64,000 nt of DNA from JAOUGY01 sp963785075. Lineage in GTDB: Bacteria > Actinomycetota > Acidimicrobiia > Spongiisociales > ZC4RG35. Shown here in pieces: positions 44,409-52,293 of this stretch (position 1 is the stretch's first letter; each line of letters begins with the position of its first letter). Made by a program: the position numbers and the translations under genes. The stretch spans positions 478,360-542,359 of the forward strand of contig CAWATW010000007.1 of NCBI GenBank assembly GCA_963785075.1, read 5' to 3'. The notes under the pieces were generated by a model that saw only the letters and a program-made list of their open reading frames with translations, ran no database searches and was not told the origin of the DNA.

Positions 44409-44467
44409 TTGTTCACAGGGGGTTGTGCACAAGACCCTGTGGAAACCTGTGGAAACAGTTGACAACT
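44409..44467. other. DnaA-box-like motif cluster
   Basis: Four DnaA-box-like 9-mers lie within 48 bases just past the YbjN-type gene: TTGTTCACA (44409-44417), TTGTGCACA (44423-44431, part of a palindrome), and two TGTGGAAAC (44438-44446, 44448-44456; reading GTTTCCACA on the other strand). The first two differ by one base from the actinobacterial TTGTCCACA consensus and the last pair by two. A palindromic AGTTGACAACT (44457-44467) follows. dnaA and dnaN are not nearby. It may be an origin part, a titration site or chance. Confidence 0.45.
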
Positions 44468-44677
44468 TCGTCCTCGACCACCCTACGTGTGGGTTCCGGG
44501 CCCCTATCGCCACAAAGCGTGACTGACAGGCTCGCGTCTGGGCGTTTCAACCATCTTGACCCTGATTTGACGGCTCGGTAGCTTCGTGAGTGCGACGCCC
44601 GAGGTGCTGAGTTGGGCCGTGAACCGTTCGGGGAAGTGCGGGGCGGCCACAGCGAGGTTCCTCGGGCGCTTGCTATT

Positions 44678-44700
44678 CCGGTGGGGCTTCGCCCCACCGG
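44678..44700. terminator. Bidirectional hairpin between convergent genes
   Basis: A perfect 9-base-pair stem (44678-44686 with 44692-44700) and CTTCG loop in the 363-base gap between the YbjN-type and CAP genes. Very stable UUCG-like loop but no T-run. It would serve both convergent genes. Confidence 0.6.
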
Positions 44701-44701
44701 G

Positions 44702-44742
44702 GTACTGAGTACTCAGTACTCGATACTCAGTACTCAGTACTG
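44702..44742. repeat. Intergenic heptamer array, TACTNNN words
   Basis: Right after the terminator hairpin, TACTGAG, TACTCAG, TACTCGA, TACTCAG, TACTCAG and TACTGAT follow each other without a gap, six units of 7 bases. Because GAGTACT and AGTACTC are self-complementary in part, the array can fold. Confidence 0.8.
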
Positions 44743-44767
44743 ATCGACCGCCGAAGGCGATCGATCC

Positions 44768-45355
44768 TCAGTCGATACAGCCGACGGGAGAGCAGAGCTC
44801 GCGTCCCGAGCGCTGGAAGATGCCCGCGGCCGCCACGAGCCGGGACACGGCGAACTCGGGGAGGCCTGAGACCAGCACCATCGGGCCAACCGACGAGCCC
44901 GACACCACGGTGTCGGCCGAGCGCTTCATGAATACGACCGTCACGAAGAGGGTGCCGTCGGCCGCCCGATCCACGCCGGCGCCCACGGTGTCGAACTCGC
45001 CCAGGACGTTGGCCCGATGGCTTTCGCTCTCCATGAAGGCGTCGTGAATGGCACGAACGTTCGGTCCTCGGCCGACGTTCTCGCCGAGCAGCTCCCAGTC
45101 GGTTGCGTAGGAGGCGAGCTCGCCGCGAGTGCTGTGGTAGAGCTCGCCGGCGGCCGCCATCTCCGACGAGTGGCCCCGACCGGCGAAGATGAGTCCCATG
45201 TCGGGGTCGAGGGGAGCGAGCCCCGCCTCGGCGCGCCCCATGTTGACGAGGTCGATGAGCTCGACCTCCTCGCCCGGTGCAGCACCCGCGGGCAGCATCC
45301 CGAGGCCGAGCACGAGGATGCCGATGAGCAGGTGACGGACGAAGCGACGCATCAC
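44768..45355 (-). CDS. Secreted CAP-domain (SCP-like) protein
   Basis: A 195-residue exported protein. The signal peptide (residues 1-25) ends near GMLPAGAAPG. The CAP domain shows LVNMGRAEAGLAPLDPD, HSSEMAAAGELYHS and LGENVGRG, the usual cleft residues, then AFMESESHRANVLGEFDTVG. The C-terminal 30 residues carry two cysteines that may form a disulfide. Function of bacterial CAP proteins is largely unknown. It is separated from the YbjN-type gene by the terminator and heptamer array. Confidence 0.8.
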   Translation of the reverse strand: MMRRFVRHLLIGILVLGLGMLPAGAAPGEEVELIDLVNMGRAEAGLAPLDPDMGLIFAGRGHSSEMAAAGELYHSTRGELASYATDWELLGENVGRGPNVRAIHDAFMESESHRANVLGEFDTVGAGVDRAADGTLFVTVVFMKRSADTVVSGSSVGPMVLVSGLPEFAVSRLVAAAGIFQRSGRELCSPVGCID

Positions 45356-45600
45356 GCGTCTATCGGCGGCAGGCGGGCGCAGACTTGAGCCATGTGACCA
45401 GAAATTGAACGCCAGAACGAACTAGACATGTGTCGACAAACGCTCGTCGCGTTCAGGGCGACCGGAGTCGCCCGGCAGCGTCCTCCTCCTCGCCGAACGG
45501 GCCAGTGCGACCGCGTTGGAAGTCCTTGCCAAGAACAACTCTGCCAACGCTCATTGACGCAGCACTGGCGCGTATGGCCTCTGGTTCGAACTGCCGGGTG

Positions 45601-46488
45601 TCAGCGTTCGAGTCCGAAGATGAGCTCACGAAGATTGACCGGACGCGTCATGAACGTGTCCAGGTCGATGCGAAGAGAGCCGAGACGCAATCCCTGCATG
45701 CCTTCGCCGGCGCGGGTCATCACCTTGAGGGTTCCGTCGTCGTACTCGAGTCTGCCCAATCCGAGACAGTGACCCTCTCCGTCCTGCACACCGACCAGAA
45801 CGCCATCGAGCCGTGCGAGGTCGAGGCCCGGGGGCAACGTCGGGGCGAACACCGTTGGCCGCACCCGCCACCGATCCAGTGGGGGCTCGAAGGCAGTCGC
45901 GAAATTGTCGGCGCGGCGAGTCGCTCGCTGGTCGGGGCCCACTGGATTGACGTCCGGATCCGCGGGGAGGGTGACCACATCGGCGGCCAAGAAACGCCGG
46001 AGCATGCCGATGACCGGCTCGAGCTCACCACCGCGTTGCAGCGCGATCACCAGATCGGGTCGGATCAGTTCCACCTTGTGGTACTTCAGCGTTTCGCCAG
46101 TGACTCCTGAGATCGCTCCCGTCGTGTCCACGACGACCAGATCCGCCGCTCGCCGGCCGTACTCGGCCAATGAGGCGGTGGCGATCACATGCTGGAGGAC
46201 CAGCCGATCTGGCGTCACGGATCCGACGAAGTGCAGGCGGTCGGCCGTGTCCATCGTCTCGAGATCCGACTGGTTCTCCAGCACGGCAACACCTGCGCAT
46301 GCCGGGGGTCCGATGGTCGAATTCCCGACGTCGGCGTCCACATAGGCAACTCTTCTGCCAAGAGCCAGCGCCCGTGCCGCGATTCGACGGCCCAGCGTGC
46401 TCTTGCCTGTGTCCATCGCGCCGATGAGCATCACCATGGATGCTTCCGCGGCGCGCTCGATCGCCTCTGCCTGGTCGGGGTGCGACAT
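45601..46488 (-). CDS. Clp1/Grc3-like polynucleotide 5'-hydroxyl kinase
   Basis: A 295-residue P-loop protein. MLIGAMDTGKSTLGRRIAARAL (Walker A at about 22-31) and YVDADVGNSTIGPPACAGV are the hallmark blocks of the Clp1/Grc3/NOL9 family, where the latter segment follows Walker A. VVVDTTGAISGVTGETLKYHKVELI also matches. Eukaryotic and archaeal members phosphorylate the 5'-OH of RNA or DNA; the archaeal enzymes resemble this length. RNA repair or processing is the likely role. Bacterial members are uncommon. It is divergent from the SAM hydrolase gene, 104 bases away. Confidence 0.75.
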   Translation of the reverse strand: MSHPDQAEAIERAAEASMVMLIGAMDTGKSTLGRRIAARALALGRRVAYVDADVGNSTIGPPACAGVAVLENQSDLETMDTADRLHFVGSVTPDRLVLQHVIATASLAEYGRRAADLVVVDTTGAISGVTGETLKYHKVELIRPDLVIALQRGGELEPVIGMLRRFLAADVVTLPADPDVNPVGPDQRATRRADNFATAFEPPLDRWRVRPTVFAPTLPPGLDLARLDGVLVGVQDGEGHCLGLGRLEYDDGTLKVMTRAGEGMQGLRLGSLRIDLDTFMTRPVNLRELIFGLER

Positions 46489-46592
46489 GGTTCCGATGCT
46501 ACCGGTCGATCGAGTCGCCGGAATCGCGCTGGTTCGGAATGGCAGGATCGACCATCTAACTTGAACGGACTCAGTTCCGATACCGGTGGTCC

Positions 46593-47420
46593 ATGACTCT
46601 TCCCATCAGCTTCCTGTCCGACTTCGGCCGCACCGACGAATTCGTCGGGGTGGTCCATGGGGTGATCGCCAAGCTGGCACCCGAATCGCGGGTCATCGAT
46701 CTGAACCACGAGATCGCTCCGGGTTCGATACGAGCCGGCGCGCTGGCACTCACCCGTGCCATCCAGTACCTGCCGGAGGGTGTCGTCCTGGCCGTGATCG
46801 ATCCCGGTGTCGGTACCGGACGCCGAGCGATCGCCGCCGAGACCGCCTGGGGTTCTTTCGTCGGCCCCGACAACGGTCTGCTCTCGCCGGCTGTCGCGAT
46901 GGTGGGCGGGGCCACCCGAATCGTGGCCATCGAGAACCCTGAGGCTCGCATTCCGAGTCCGGGCGAGACCTTTCACGGGCGAGATGTCTTTGCCCCGGCG
47001 GCGGCATTGCTTGCGTCGGGCGAAGCTCAACTCGATGACCTCGGTCCCCCGGTGGCTCCCGAGACCGTGATGCCGCTGCTGTTGCCCCTACCCGAGGTCG
47101 GGCCGGGTCGGATCGTGGGCGAGATCTGGTGGGTCGACCGGTTCGGCAACTGTCAGAGCAACATCGGACCCGATGTGATGGCGGAGGCAGGGATCGAGCC
47201 GGGCACGGATCTCATGGTGCGGGTCGGCGGCGCAGGGACGGAGGTTCCGTGGGTGTCCACCTACGGGGACGTCGACGGCGGTCGGCCTCTGGCGCACATC
47301 GACTCCTCCGGTCTGCTGGCGATAGCCGTGCGCGGGGGGAGTGCTGCCGAGGAGTTCAACCTCGCGGACGGCACCGCTGTCACGCTCCTTGGCTCTGGAG
47401 CCAGAACCACCAAACCGTGA
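46593..47420 (+). CDS. SAM hydroxide adenosyltransferase (DUF62)
   Basis: A 275-residue DUF62-family enzyme, which hydrolyses S-adenosylmethionine to adenosine and methionine. SDFGRTDEFVGVVHGVIAKL is the SAM-binding opening, VLAVIDPGVGTGRRAI and FVGPDNGLLSP are the middle motifs, and FHGRDVFAPAAALLA contains the catalytic histidine region (FHGRD). VDRFGNCQSNI starts the C-terminal domain. The gene starts at ATG 46593 and ends over a small antisense membrane-protein frame. Confidence 0.85.
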   Translation: MTLPISFLSDFGRTDEFVGVVHGVIAKLAPESRVIDLNHEIAPGSIRAGALALTRAIQYLPEGVVLAVIDPGVGTGRRAIAAETAWGSFVGPDNGLLSPAVAMVGGATRIVAIENPEARIPSPGETFHGRDVFAPAAALLASGEAQLDDLGPPVAPETVMPLLLPLPEVGPGRIVGEIWWVDRFGNCQSNIGPDVMAEAGIEPGTDLMVRVGGAGTEVPWVSTYGDVDGGRPLAHIDSSGLLAIAVRGGSAAEEFNLADGTAVTLLGSGARTTKP

Positions 47421-47478
47421 ATGCCACGGCGATGAGGGCCAGCAGTGCGAGCACGACGATGGCTGTGGCAGGACGCAT
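47380..47478 (-). CDS. Possible 32-residue single-helix membrane protein
   Basis: A short minus-strand frame starting at ATG 47478 encodes a peptide with one hydrophobic helix (ATAIVVLALLALIAVAF) and a tryptophan-rich end (WWFWLQ). It overlaps the SAM hydrolase 3' end by 41 bases. The pattern of a small membrane protein is convincing, but its expression is unproven and it has no named relative that I know. Confidence 0.35.
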   Translation of the reverse strand: MRPATAIVVLALLALIAVAFTVWWFWLQSQGA

Positions 47479-47515
47479 GGACGACACGCTAGCGGTAGCC
47501 GGAGCGTGATCGTCC

Positions 47516-47773
47516 TCATCGATTCGTCCGCAGGGCGGCTCTCGCTCTCGTCAACATGGGCTCGTACTCGATCAGACCCTCGGCGATCACGGTCCCGCGC
47601 ACACGCACGACCGGGATCCTGATCGCATATTCGAGCATGAGGTCGTCGTCTTGCTCGACGTCGTGTCGATGGATCACGAGATCCAGGCGCCGAGAGAGCT
47701 TTTCGACGAGCGGAAGAGCGTCTTCGCAGAGGTGGCATCCAGGTTTCTCGAAAAACTCCAGAATGTCGCTCAA
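47516..47773 (-). CDS. Glutaredoxin-like protein (DUF836)
   Basis: An 85-residue glutaredoxin-fold protein. The redox motif is GCHLCEDA (C-x-x-C at residues 13 and 16), followed by VEKLSRRLDLVIHRHDVEQDD and YAIRIPVVRVRG with the cis-proline. It would work in disulfide exchange in the cytoplasm, perhaps with mycothiol. It starts at ATG 47773, next to the divergent candidate RNA promoter. Confidence 0.8.
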   Translation of the reverse strand: MSDILEFFEKPGCHLCEDALPLVEKLSRRLDLVIHRHDVEQDDDLMLEYAIRIPVVRVRGTVIAEGLIEYEPMLTRARAALRTNR

Positions 47774-47811
47774 GTGTTTTCTCGGTGTTGCCGATCAGGT
47801 ACAGTAATAGA

Positions 47812-47992
47812 GGGCACCTAGAGTGCCCCTGCGAGAGGAGACGGATTCGCCTTCATGCCAAGGGCACGTTCGAAACCCTAGGTGTGATTGGATAGCCTCC
47901 CAGCCCGCCCCATGGCGGACCGCTCTCTCGTTGGACGAAGCCCCCTTGCCCCGGGGGCTTCGTCGCGATCGGGGTGGTCCTTTGGCTATCCA
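47812..47992. ncRNA. Candidate structured RNA, strand unresolved
   Basis: No gene fits this stretch, but it is full of nested complementary segments. GGGCAC/GTGCCC pairs at 47812-47828. TGGATAGCC (47889-47897) pairs with GGCTATCCA (47984-47992). Inside, GGACC (47917-47921) pairs with GGTCC (47976-47980), and a perfect 12-bp stem (47934-47945 with 47953-47964) is at the apex; CCGCC/GGCGG (47905-47918) is an alternative hairpin. On the plus strand a promoter-like TTTTCT, 17 bases, TACAGT (47777-47805) ends just before it. On the minus strand the GGGCAC hairpin could be a terminator. Confidence 0.35.
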
Positions 47993-48065
47993 TGCGACGT
48001 CTGTGATCCATTGATCCTGCATCCTGCGGAGGGTGTTGGGGTGTCGCTCGAGCCGACCGACTGCG

Positions 48066-49085
48066 TCAGCCGCCGGCGCCTGCGCGGGCCTCGCCGGCAG
48101 CGGTGGTGGGTGTCGCTCCGTCGGCGGTCGTCGAGTCGGTGGTGCCCTCGGCGGGGGCTACGAGCCCGCAGTCGACCAGAACCTCGTCGGCGTTGCCACC
48201 GCCGAACGCCACTCGTTCGAATGCCACCACCGCGGCCAGTTGCTCTTCGCTGAGCGACTGGTGAGCGGGCATCCCACCATTGATCGGCTTGGCGACGTCC
48301 CCATAGGTCGAGAGACCGAGCGCCTGGAACCCGGTCGATCCCAGCCGCACCCATTCGACGTGGTCGGGGCATGAACCGAACGTGATGAGCACATTGGCGA
48401 ACGCCGGGCCCTGGCCGCCGCCGCCGTTTGCGCCGTGACATCCGGCGCAGCCGGTCGAGGTGTACAGCTCGCGACCTTCTCCGATGAATGCGGCACCGGC
48501 GCCACCCGCGGCCGATCGACCCTCGAACGCGGAGCCGTCACAGTTCTCCCCGAGGCCGGTGACCCGATCCACCGCCAATTCGAATCCACCGTCGACGCAG
48601 CCGGCCGAGGTCAGGTTGGAGCTCAGGTAGAGCAGCCCGAACAACGGCACGATCATGAACGCAGCCGCAAGCCAACGAGGCAGGGATCCGGCGGTCCGCT
48701 CCTTGAGGCCGGCCGTCGGAACGGACACCACCACCGGATGTGAGAACGCCTGTTCCGGCGTCACGGTCGCGGGCGCCGGAGGCGGCGTCGTTGCTGCCGG
48801 GGCGGCGGACGGCGCCGCGGCCGTCGGAGCGGGTGCGGCGGGCGCGGGTGCGGCGGGCGCGGGTGCGGGTTCGGGCGCCGGTTGTGTCGTGGTGTCGGGT
48901 TCGGGCGCCGGGGCAGGTTCGGATGCTGGTGGGGGTGCGGCGGGTGCGCTGCCGCCGCCTGCCCATGCCGCGAGGATGTCGTCGATCGAGGTGCCGGTGG
49001 CCTTGGCTCTGGCTTCGGCCGAGCGTTGCACGATCGTTTCTGGTGCGTTCAATGCGGCTGCGGCAGCCGACAGGTGCTCACTCAT
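48066..49085 (-). CDS. CcoP-like monohaem cytochrome c with shared N-terminal module
   Basis: A 339-residue membrane-anchored cytochrome c. Residues 1-42 are a helical module (PETIVQRSAEARAKATG) shared with the next gene and with the cytochrome b subunit at 53.5 kb. A long proline/alanine linker (45-108) follows, then one membrane helix (about 138-156), a disulfide-rich stretch and a haem c site C213-x-x-C216-H217, with M272 (GGMPAH) as likely axial ligand. Third gene of the minus-strand oxidase-like operon (ATGA overlap). It resembles CcoP in position and in part, but carries one haem. Confidence 0.75.
   Translation of the reverse strand: MSEHLSAAAAALNAPETIVQRSAEARAKATGTSIDDILAAWAGGGSAPAAPPPASEPAPAPEPDTTTQPAPEPAPAPAAPAPAAPAPTAAAPSAAPAATTPPPAPATVTPEQAFSHPVVVSVPTAGLKERTAGSLPRWLAAAFMIVPLFGLLYLSSNLTSAGCVDGGFELAVDRVTGLGENCDGSAFEGRSAAGGAGAAFIGEGRELYTSTGCAGCHGANGGGGQGPAFANVLITFGSCPDHVEWVRLGSTGFQALGLSTYGDVAKPINGGMPAHQSLSEEQLAAVVAFERVAFGGGNADEVLVDCGLVAPAEGTTDSTTADGATPTTAAGEARAGAGG
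48876..49085 (-). repeat. Direct repeat copy 1 (N-terminal module, CcoP-like gene)
   Basis: This 5' part of the CcoP-like gene is nearly identical at the DNA level to 49679-49888, 803 bases away. The first roughly 165 bases look identical; differences are concentrated near the start codon. It points to recent duplication or gene conversion. Confidence 0.85.
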
Positions 49086-49888
49086 GAATCAGTCTCTTCG
49101 TCTGTCGGGACGGCGTTTGTGGCGCTGAGATAGGCGACCAGTCCGGCGACGTCGTCGTCGCTCAGACCGGTGTAGGCGGGGTGACCGCCTTCTCCGGCCA
49201 ACACCGATGCGAACATGCTTGCACTCTCGACCCGTGACGCCACATCGGTGAGATCCGGGCCGAATCGCCGAACGCCGAGAACCTGGTTGCTGTCCGAGAT
49301 GGTGACTCCACCGAGAGCGGCGTCGGTCACGAGTGGACGGACCACCTGCGTGTGACAGGCGCCGCAGCCCAGTTCGAGGTACACCGTCCTACCGTGTTCA
49401 CCCTGCGCGTCGAGCGGTACGGCGGAGGTGTAGACCCCGTTCCCTTCCTCTGGAGTCGACGCCACGAACAGTCCGGCCACCAGTGAGAGAGCGAGAGCCG
49501 CCACCGCCCCGATCGTCGCGAGGAATGGACGATCGGTTCGGCCCTCGAGAATCGGGGGCTCCGCGGGTCTCGCGGGAGCGACGACGGTGGTTGCTGCCGG
49601 GGCGGCGGCCGGCGACTCTGTCGCCGGAGCGGGGGCGGTCGGGGCAGGTGCGGTGGGGGTTTCGGCGGCGGGTTCGGCCGCCGGTTGTGTCGTGGTGTCG
49701 GGTTCGGGCGCCGGGGCAGGTTCGGATGCTGGTGGGGGTGCGGCGGGTGCGCTGCCGCCGCCTGCCCATGCCGCGAGGATGTCGTCGATCGAGGTGCCGG
49801 TGGCCTTGGCTCTGGCTTCGGCCGAGCGTTGCACGATCGTTTCCGGTGCGTTCAACGCGGCCGCGGCCGCCGACAGCTGATCGCTCAT
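49082..49888 (-). CDS. CcoO-like monohaem cytochrome c with shared N-terminal module
   Basis: A 268-residue protein. Residues 1-70 are almost identical to the CcoP-like protein. A proline/alanine linker and a membrane helix (about 121-143) follow. The cytochrome domain shows LELGCGACHTQVVRPLV, with C175-x-x-C178-H179, and later GVRRFGPDLTDVASRV; this is the CcoO/FixO pattern (CHSQ..RP..., then 'GS+RTGPDLARVG'). So it is the monohaem CcoO-type subunit. ATG 49888 overlaps the CcoN-like stop in an ATGA. The longer upstream frame is an artefact. Confidence 0.75.
   Translation of the reverse strand: MSDQLSAAAAALNAPETIVQRSAEARAKATGTSIDDILAAWAGGGSAPAAPPPASEPAPAPEPDTTTQPAAEPAAETPTAPAPTAPAPATESPAAAPAATTVVAPARPAEPPILEGRTDRPFLATIGAVAALALSLVAGLFVASTPEEGNGVYTSAVPLDAQGEHGRTVYLELGCGACHTQVVRPLVTDAALGGVTISDSNQVLGVRRFGPDLTDVASRVESASMFASVLAGEGGHPAYTGLSDDDVAGLVAYLSATNAVPTDEETDS
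49679..49888 (-). repeat. Direct repeat copy 2 (N-terminal module, CcoO-like gene)
   Basis: Second copy of the module-encoding DNA described for 48876-49085, at the start of the CcoO-like gene. Confidence 0.85.
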
Positions 49889-51300
49889 GCCGTCTCCCCT
49901 CGCGTCACCAGCACGTCCTGAATCGAGGCCCGACCACTCGAGATGGTGCCGAGCACCGACAGGATGAATGCCAGCTGGCCGAGGACCATGACTGCGATGC
50001 CGATCAGCGAAAGCCCGATCAAGAGCGAACCCGTACCGGACACGGTGGACCAGTTCTCGCCGACGGCAGGCATCGACGTGTACGCGCCTCCGGTCCACGA
50101 CAATCCATTGATCAGGCCGCCCAACATCAGCAGCAAAGCGGCCGACCCGACACCCCAGAGAGTCAGCCGAATGTGTTGGACTGCCCGTGCCGGGGACGCC
50201 AACTCTCGGCCGCTGGTCGCCGGGAGTGCGTGGTGGGTCCAACCTGCCACCAGGAGTCCGCCGACCCCGAATAGCGTCGCCATGACCACACCTTCCCAGT
50301 AGGAGGTGAATCCGACGAGCGCTGCGGCCGAGCGGAACCCGGCGATGGCGGTGGCCAGGCCGACGGCCATCGCCACTCCCATGCCGGCCATGGTGGCCCG
50401 AAGTGAGGGGTGCTGCCGGTGCTCGAGCCAGCCAGGGGCCGCTGTGGTGGCGAGCGCCATCGTGTTGGCGCCTGCCGCGATGGGGAGCGCCAGCGTCAAG
50501 ACCGCGGCGAGAGCGTCGAGCCAATCGGGAGTGGGTCCATATGCGAGCTGGAGAGGACCCGACCAGCTCGCAGCGAACATCAGTGACCAGAAGCCGGCGC
50601 GAGCCAGCTGTCGATTCGCCAGCGGTTGATCCGTGATCTTTGCCACTGTGTAGTACGCCAGTCCGACGCCCATGCCCGTCACCCAGATCGTGGAAAAACC
50701 GGCCGTGAAGTGCAGGCCCTGGAGCGTTTCACCGAGGGCGAGGTCGTAACCCGTCGTGGAGACAGCAAAAAGGATGGGCAACGAGGCGAGGCCCGCAAGG
50801 ACGAACCACAACGAAACGTAGGCCAGAGGTTCTGAGCGGTATCGCACCGTCTGCACGCCCACTGCGAGGGGAGCGAACGAGACGACCAAGAGGACCGTGT
50901 CCAGCCACCACGGCATGCCCAACGGTTCGATGCCGTCGGAGAGCCCGGCCAACTGGATCGCGATCCCGACCGCTGTGATCGCCGAGATCGCCCACATCGA
51001 CAGCACCGCCAACCTGGGTTGCCACAGGGCAGCACCGGTGAGTCGGGGCAGGACGTAATAGGCGGCGCCGAGGAAGGAGATGAGCAGCCATCCGATCATG
51101 GTCGCCGTCATGGCAGCTGGTCGCAGGCGACCGTATGCGAGAAGGCCGGAGAACACGGTCGGGAACACGACTGCGGCGATCGACAATGCGTACAGCACTC
51201 CACCCACGCCCAGGAAGAACGTGGAGACGATGATGTGGAGTGTCACCACGTCGTCGGATGCAGCTGGTCGCAGGTCTGCATTCGTAGAGGCGTCGGCCAC
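49885..51300 (-). CDS. CcoN-like oxidase subunit I lacking most haem/copper ligands
   Basis: A 471-residue membrane protein with about twelve helices, homologous to cbb3 oxidase subunit CcoN. YGRLRPAAMTATMIGWLLIS aligns with CcoN GRLRPLHTNAV, and EPLAYVSLWFVLA with EPHIYVANWFYLA. SWSGPLQLAYGPTPDW aligns with WAGPHHLHYTALPDW. In all these places the haem or CuB histidines are replaced: the low-spin haem ligand (A62/A63), both CuB histidines (L250, Q251), and the haem ligands of TIGHVHSG, which are absent near residues 335-345. Only H197 (LHFTAGF) matches a CuB position. It cannot work as a normal oxidase. First gene of its operon. Confidence 0.75.
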   Translation of the reverse strand: MADASTNADLRPAASDDVVTLHIIVSTFFLGVGGVLYALSIAAVVFPTVFSGLLAYGRLRPAAMTATMIGWLLISFLGAAYYVLPRLTGAALWQPRLAVLSMWAISAITAVGIAIQLAGLSDGIEPLGMPWWLDTVLLVVSFAPLAVGVQTVRYRSEPLAYVSLWFVLAGLASLPILFAVSTTGYDLALGETLQGLHFTAGFSTIWVTGMGVGLAYYTVAKITDQPLANRQLARAGFWSLMFAASWSGPLQLAYGPTPDWLDALAAVLTLALPIAAGANTMALATTAAPGWLEHRQHPSLRATMAGMGVAMAVGLATAIAGFRSAAALVGFTSYWEGVVMATLFGVGGLLVAGWTHHALPATSGRELASPARAVQHIRLTLWGVGSAALLLMLGGLINGLSWTGGAYTSMPAVGENWSTVSGTGSLLIGLSLIGIAVMVLGQLAFILSVLGTISSGRASIQDVLVTRGETA

Positions 51301-51645
51301 GAGGCTCCTCTCAGACGGTTCCGGGACGGCCGGAGCATAGCTCGCCGTTCAGGCCCGAACGCGACCTGCGTGGGTGACACTTGAACTTCACGCCATACCG
51401 TGGATGTGGTACAACATGGCCCTCAACCTGGGAGAACGCGACACAACCAGGTGACGGACGGCACACTGTCCGGGAGACGGTTCGTGCGCAGCGTGCGGGA
51501 ATACCCGCCCCCTGTGCTCGGTGCCGATACGGTTCCAGCAACCGGTCGGACCTCCCCACAGTTCGGTCCGTCGGGATGGACCCGGCCGGGAGCGCCGATC
51601 CGACAGCGAGACAAGACAGACCAACGAGCCCGGAGTAGCAGAGCA
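51301..51645. other. Divergent promoter region between two respiratory operons
   Basis: A 345-base gap between the CcoN-like gene (minus) and the bc-complex operon (plus). Both promoters should lie here, so the two operons may be co-regulated. I found no convincing -35/-10 pair, operator palindrome or Rex site. An in-frame plus-strand extension of the first bc-operon gene runs through it but looks non-coding. Confidence 0.5.
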
Positions 51646-52293
51646 ATGCATCGACTCGGCGAGATGACGGACCGCGAGCGATACCGTGTCGGCGCTGGTG
51701 CCATCGTCGTCGGTCTGCTGCTCATGGTGATCGGAATCACCGTCGTCCACATCTATGGGCGACCGGCCGAAGACGTTCCCACCGTGTGGCCCTTCGAGCA
51801 GATGTTCACGGGGATCGATCTCGGCTTTCACAAGTTCATGAAGGGCTTCGGCTACCTCATCACGTTTGCCGCATCGCAGTTGCTGATCGGAGGTGCGGCC
51901 ATCGTCTGGCTCCTGAAGCAGAAGATGACCTGGGCACGTGCCACCTTCGCCGCCTTCCTGACCTGGATGGAGATGGTCGTGATCTTCGGGATCGTTCCGT
52001 CCGAGTGGCTCAACTTCTCCCAGACCGATCTCGACTGGAGTTTCCAGCGGCCGGTGCCCGGGCTCGATCCGCTTCCCGCATGGCTCGTGCTCAACAACGA
52101 CGTGACGATCACCTGGGGCGCCGTGAAGGACGCGATCTCCGGTGGATACAACGTCACGATGCTGGTGTTGGGAGGGTGGTTCGCATACAAGGTCCAGGAC
52201 ATCACCAAACCCCGACCGGCGGCGGCCACCGAAGAGCGCGTCTCCCCGTATGGGCGGCCGCTCGTCAAGCGCGCCGTCAAGGATGAAGCCTGA
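51646..52293 (+). CDS. Membrane protein, first gene of the bc-complex operon
   Basis: A 215-residue protein with three or more membrane helices (VGAGAIVVGLLLMVIGITVVHIYG, then LITFAASQLLIGGAAIVWLL, then ARATFAAFLTWMEMVVIFGIVP) and a soluble C-terminal tail. I do not recognise the family. ATG 51646 is preferred over 51664 by the GGAG upstream. It overlaps the next gene by one base. Its place at the head of the operon suggests an accessory or assembly subunit of the complex. Confidence 0.6.
   Translation: MHRLGEMTDRERYRVGAGAIVVGLLLMVIGITVVHIYGRPAEDVPTVWPFEQMFTGIDLGFHKFMKGFGYLITFAASQLLIGGAAIVWLLKQKMTWARATFAAFLTWMEMVVIFGIVPSEWLNFSQTDLDWSFQRPVPGLDPLPAWLVLNNDVTITWGAVKDAISGGYNVTMLVLGGWFAYKVQDITKPRPAAATEERVSPYGRPLVKRAVKDEA

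Noticed and set aside
47823..48014. Plus-strand 63-codon open frame over the candidate RNA
   Set aside because: It overlaps the paired segments, lacks a ribosome-binding site and has no recognisable domain.
49885..51300. Functional cbb3 oxidase catalytic subunit
   Set aside because: Five of the six canonical haem/copper histidines are replaced in the aligned motifs.
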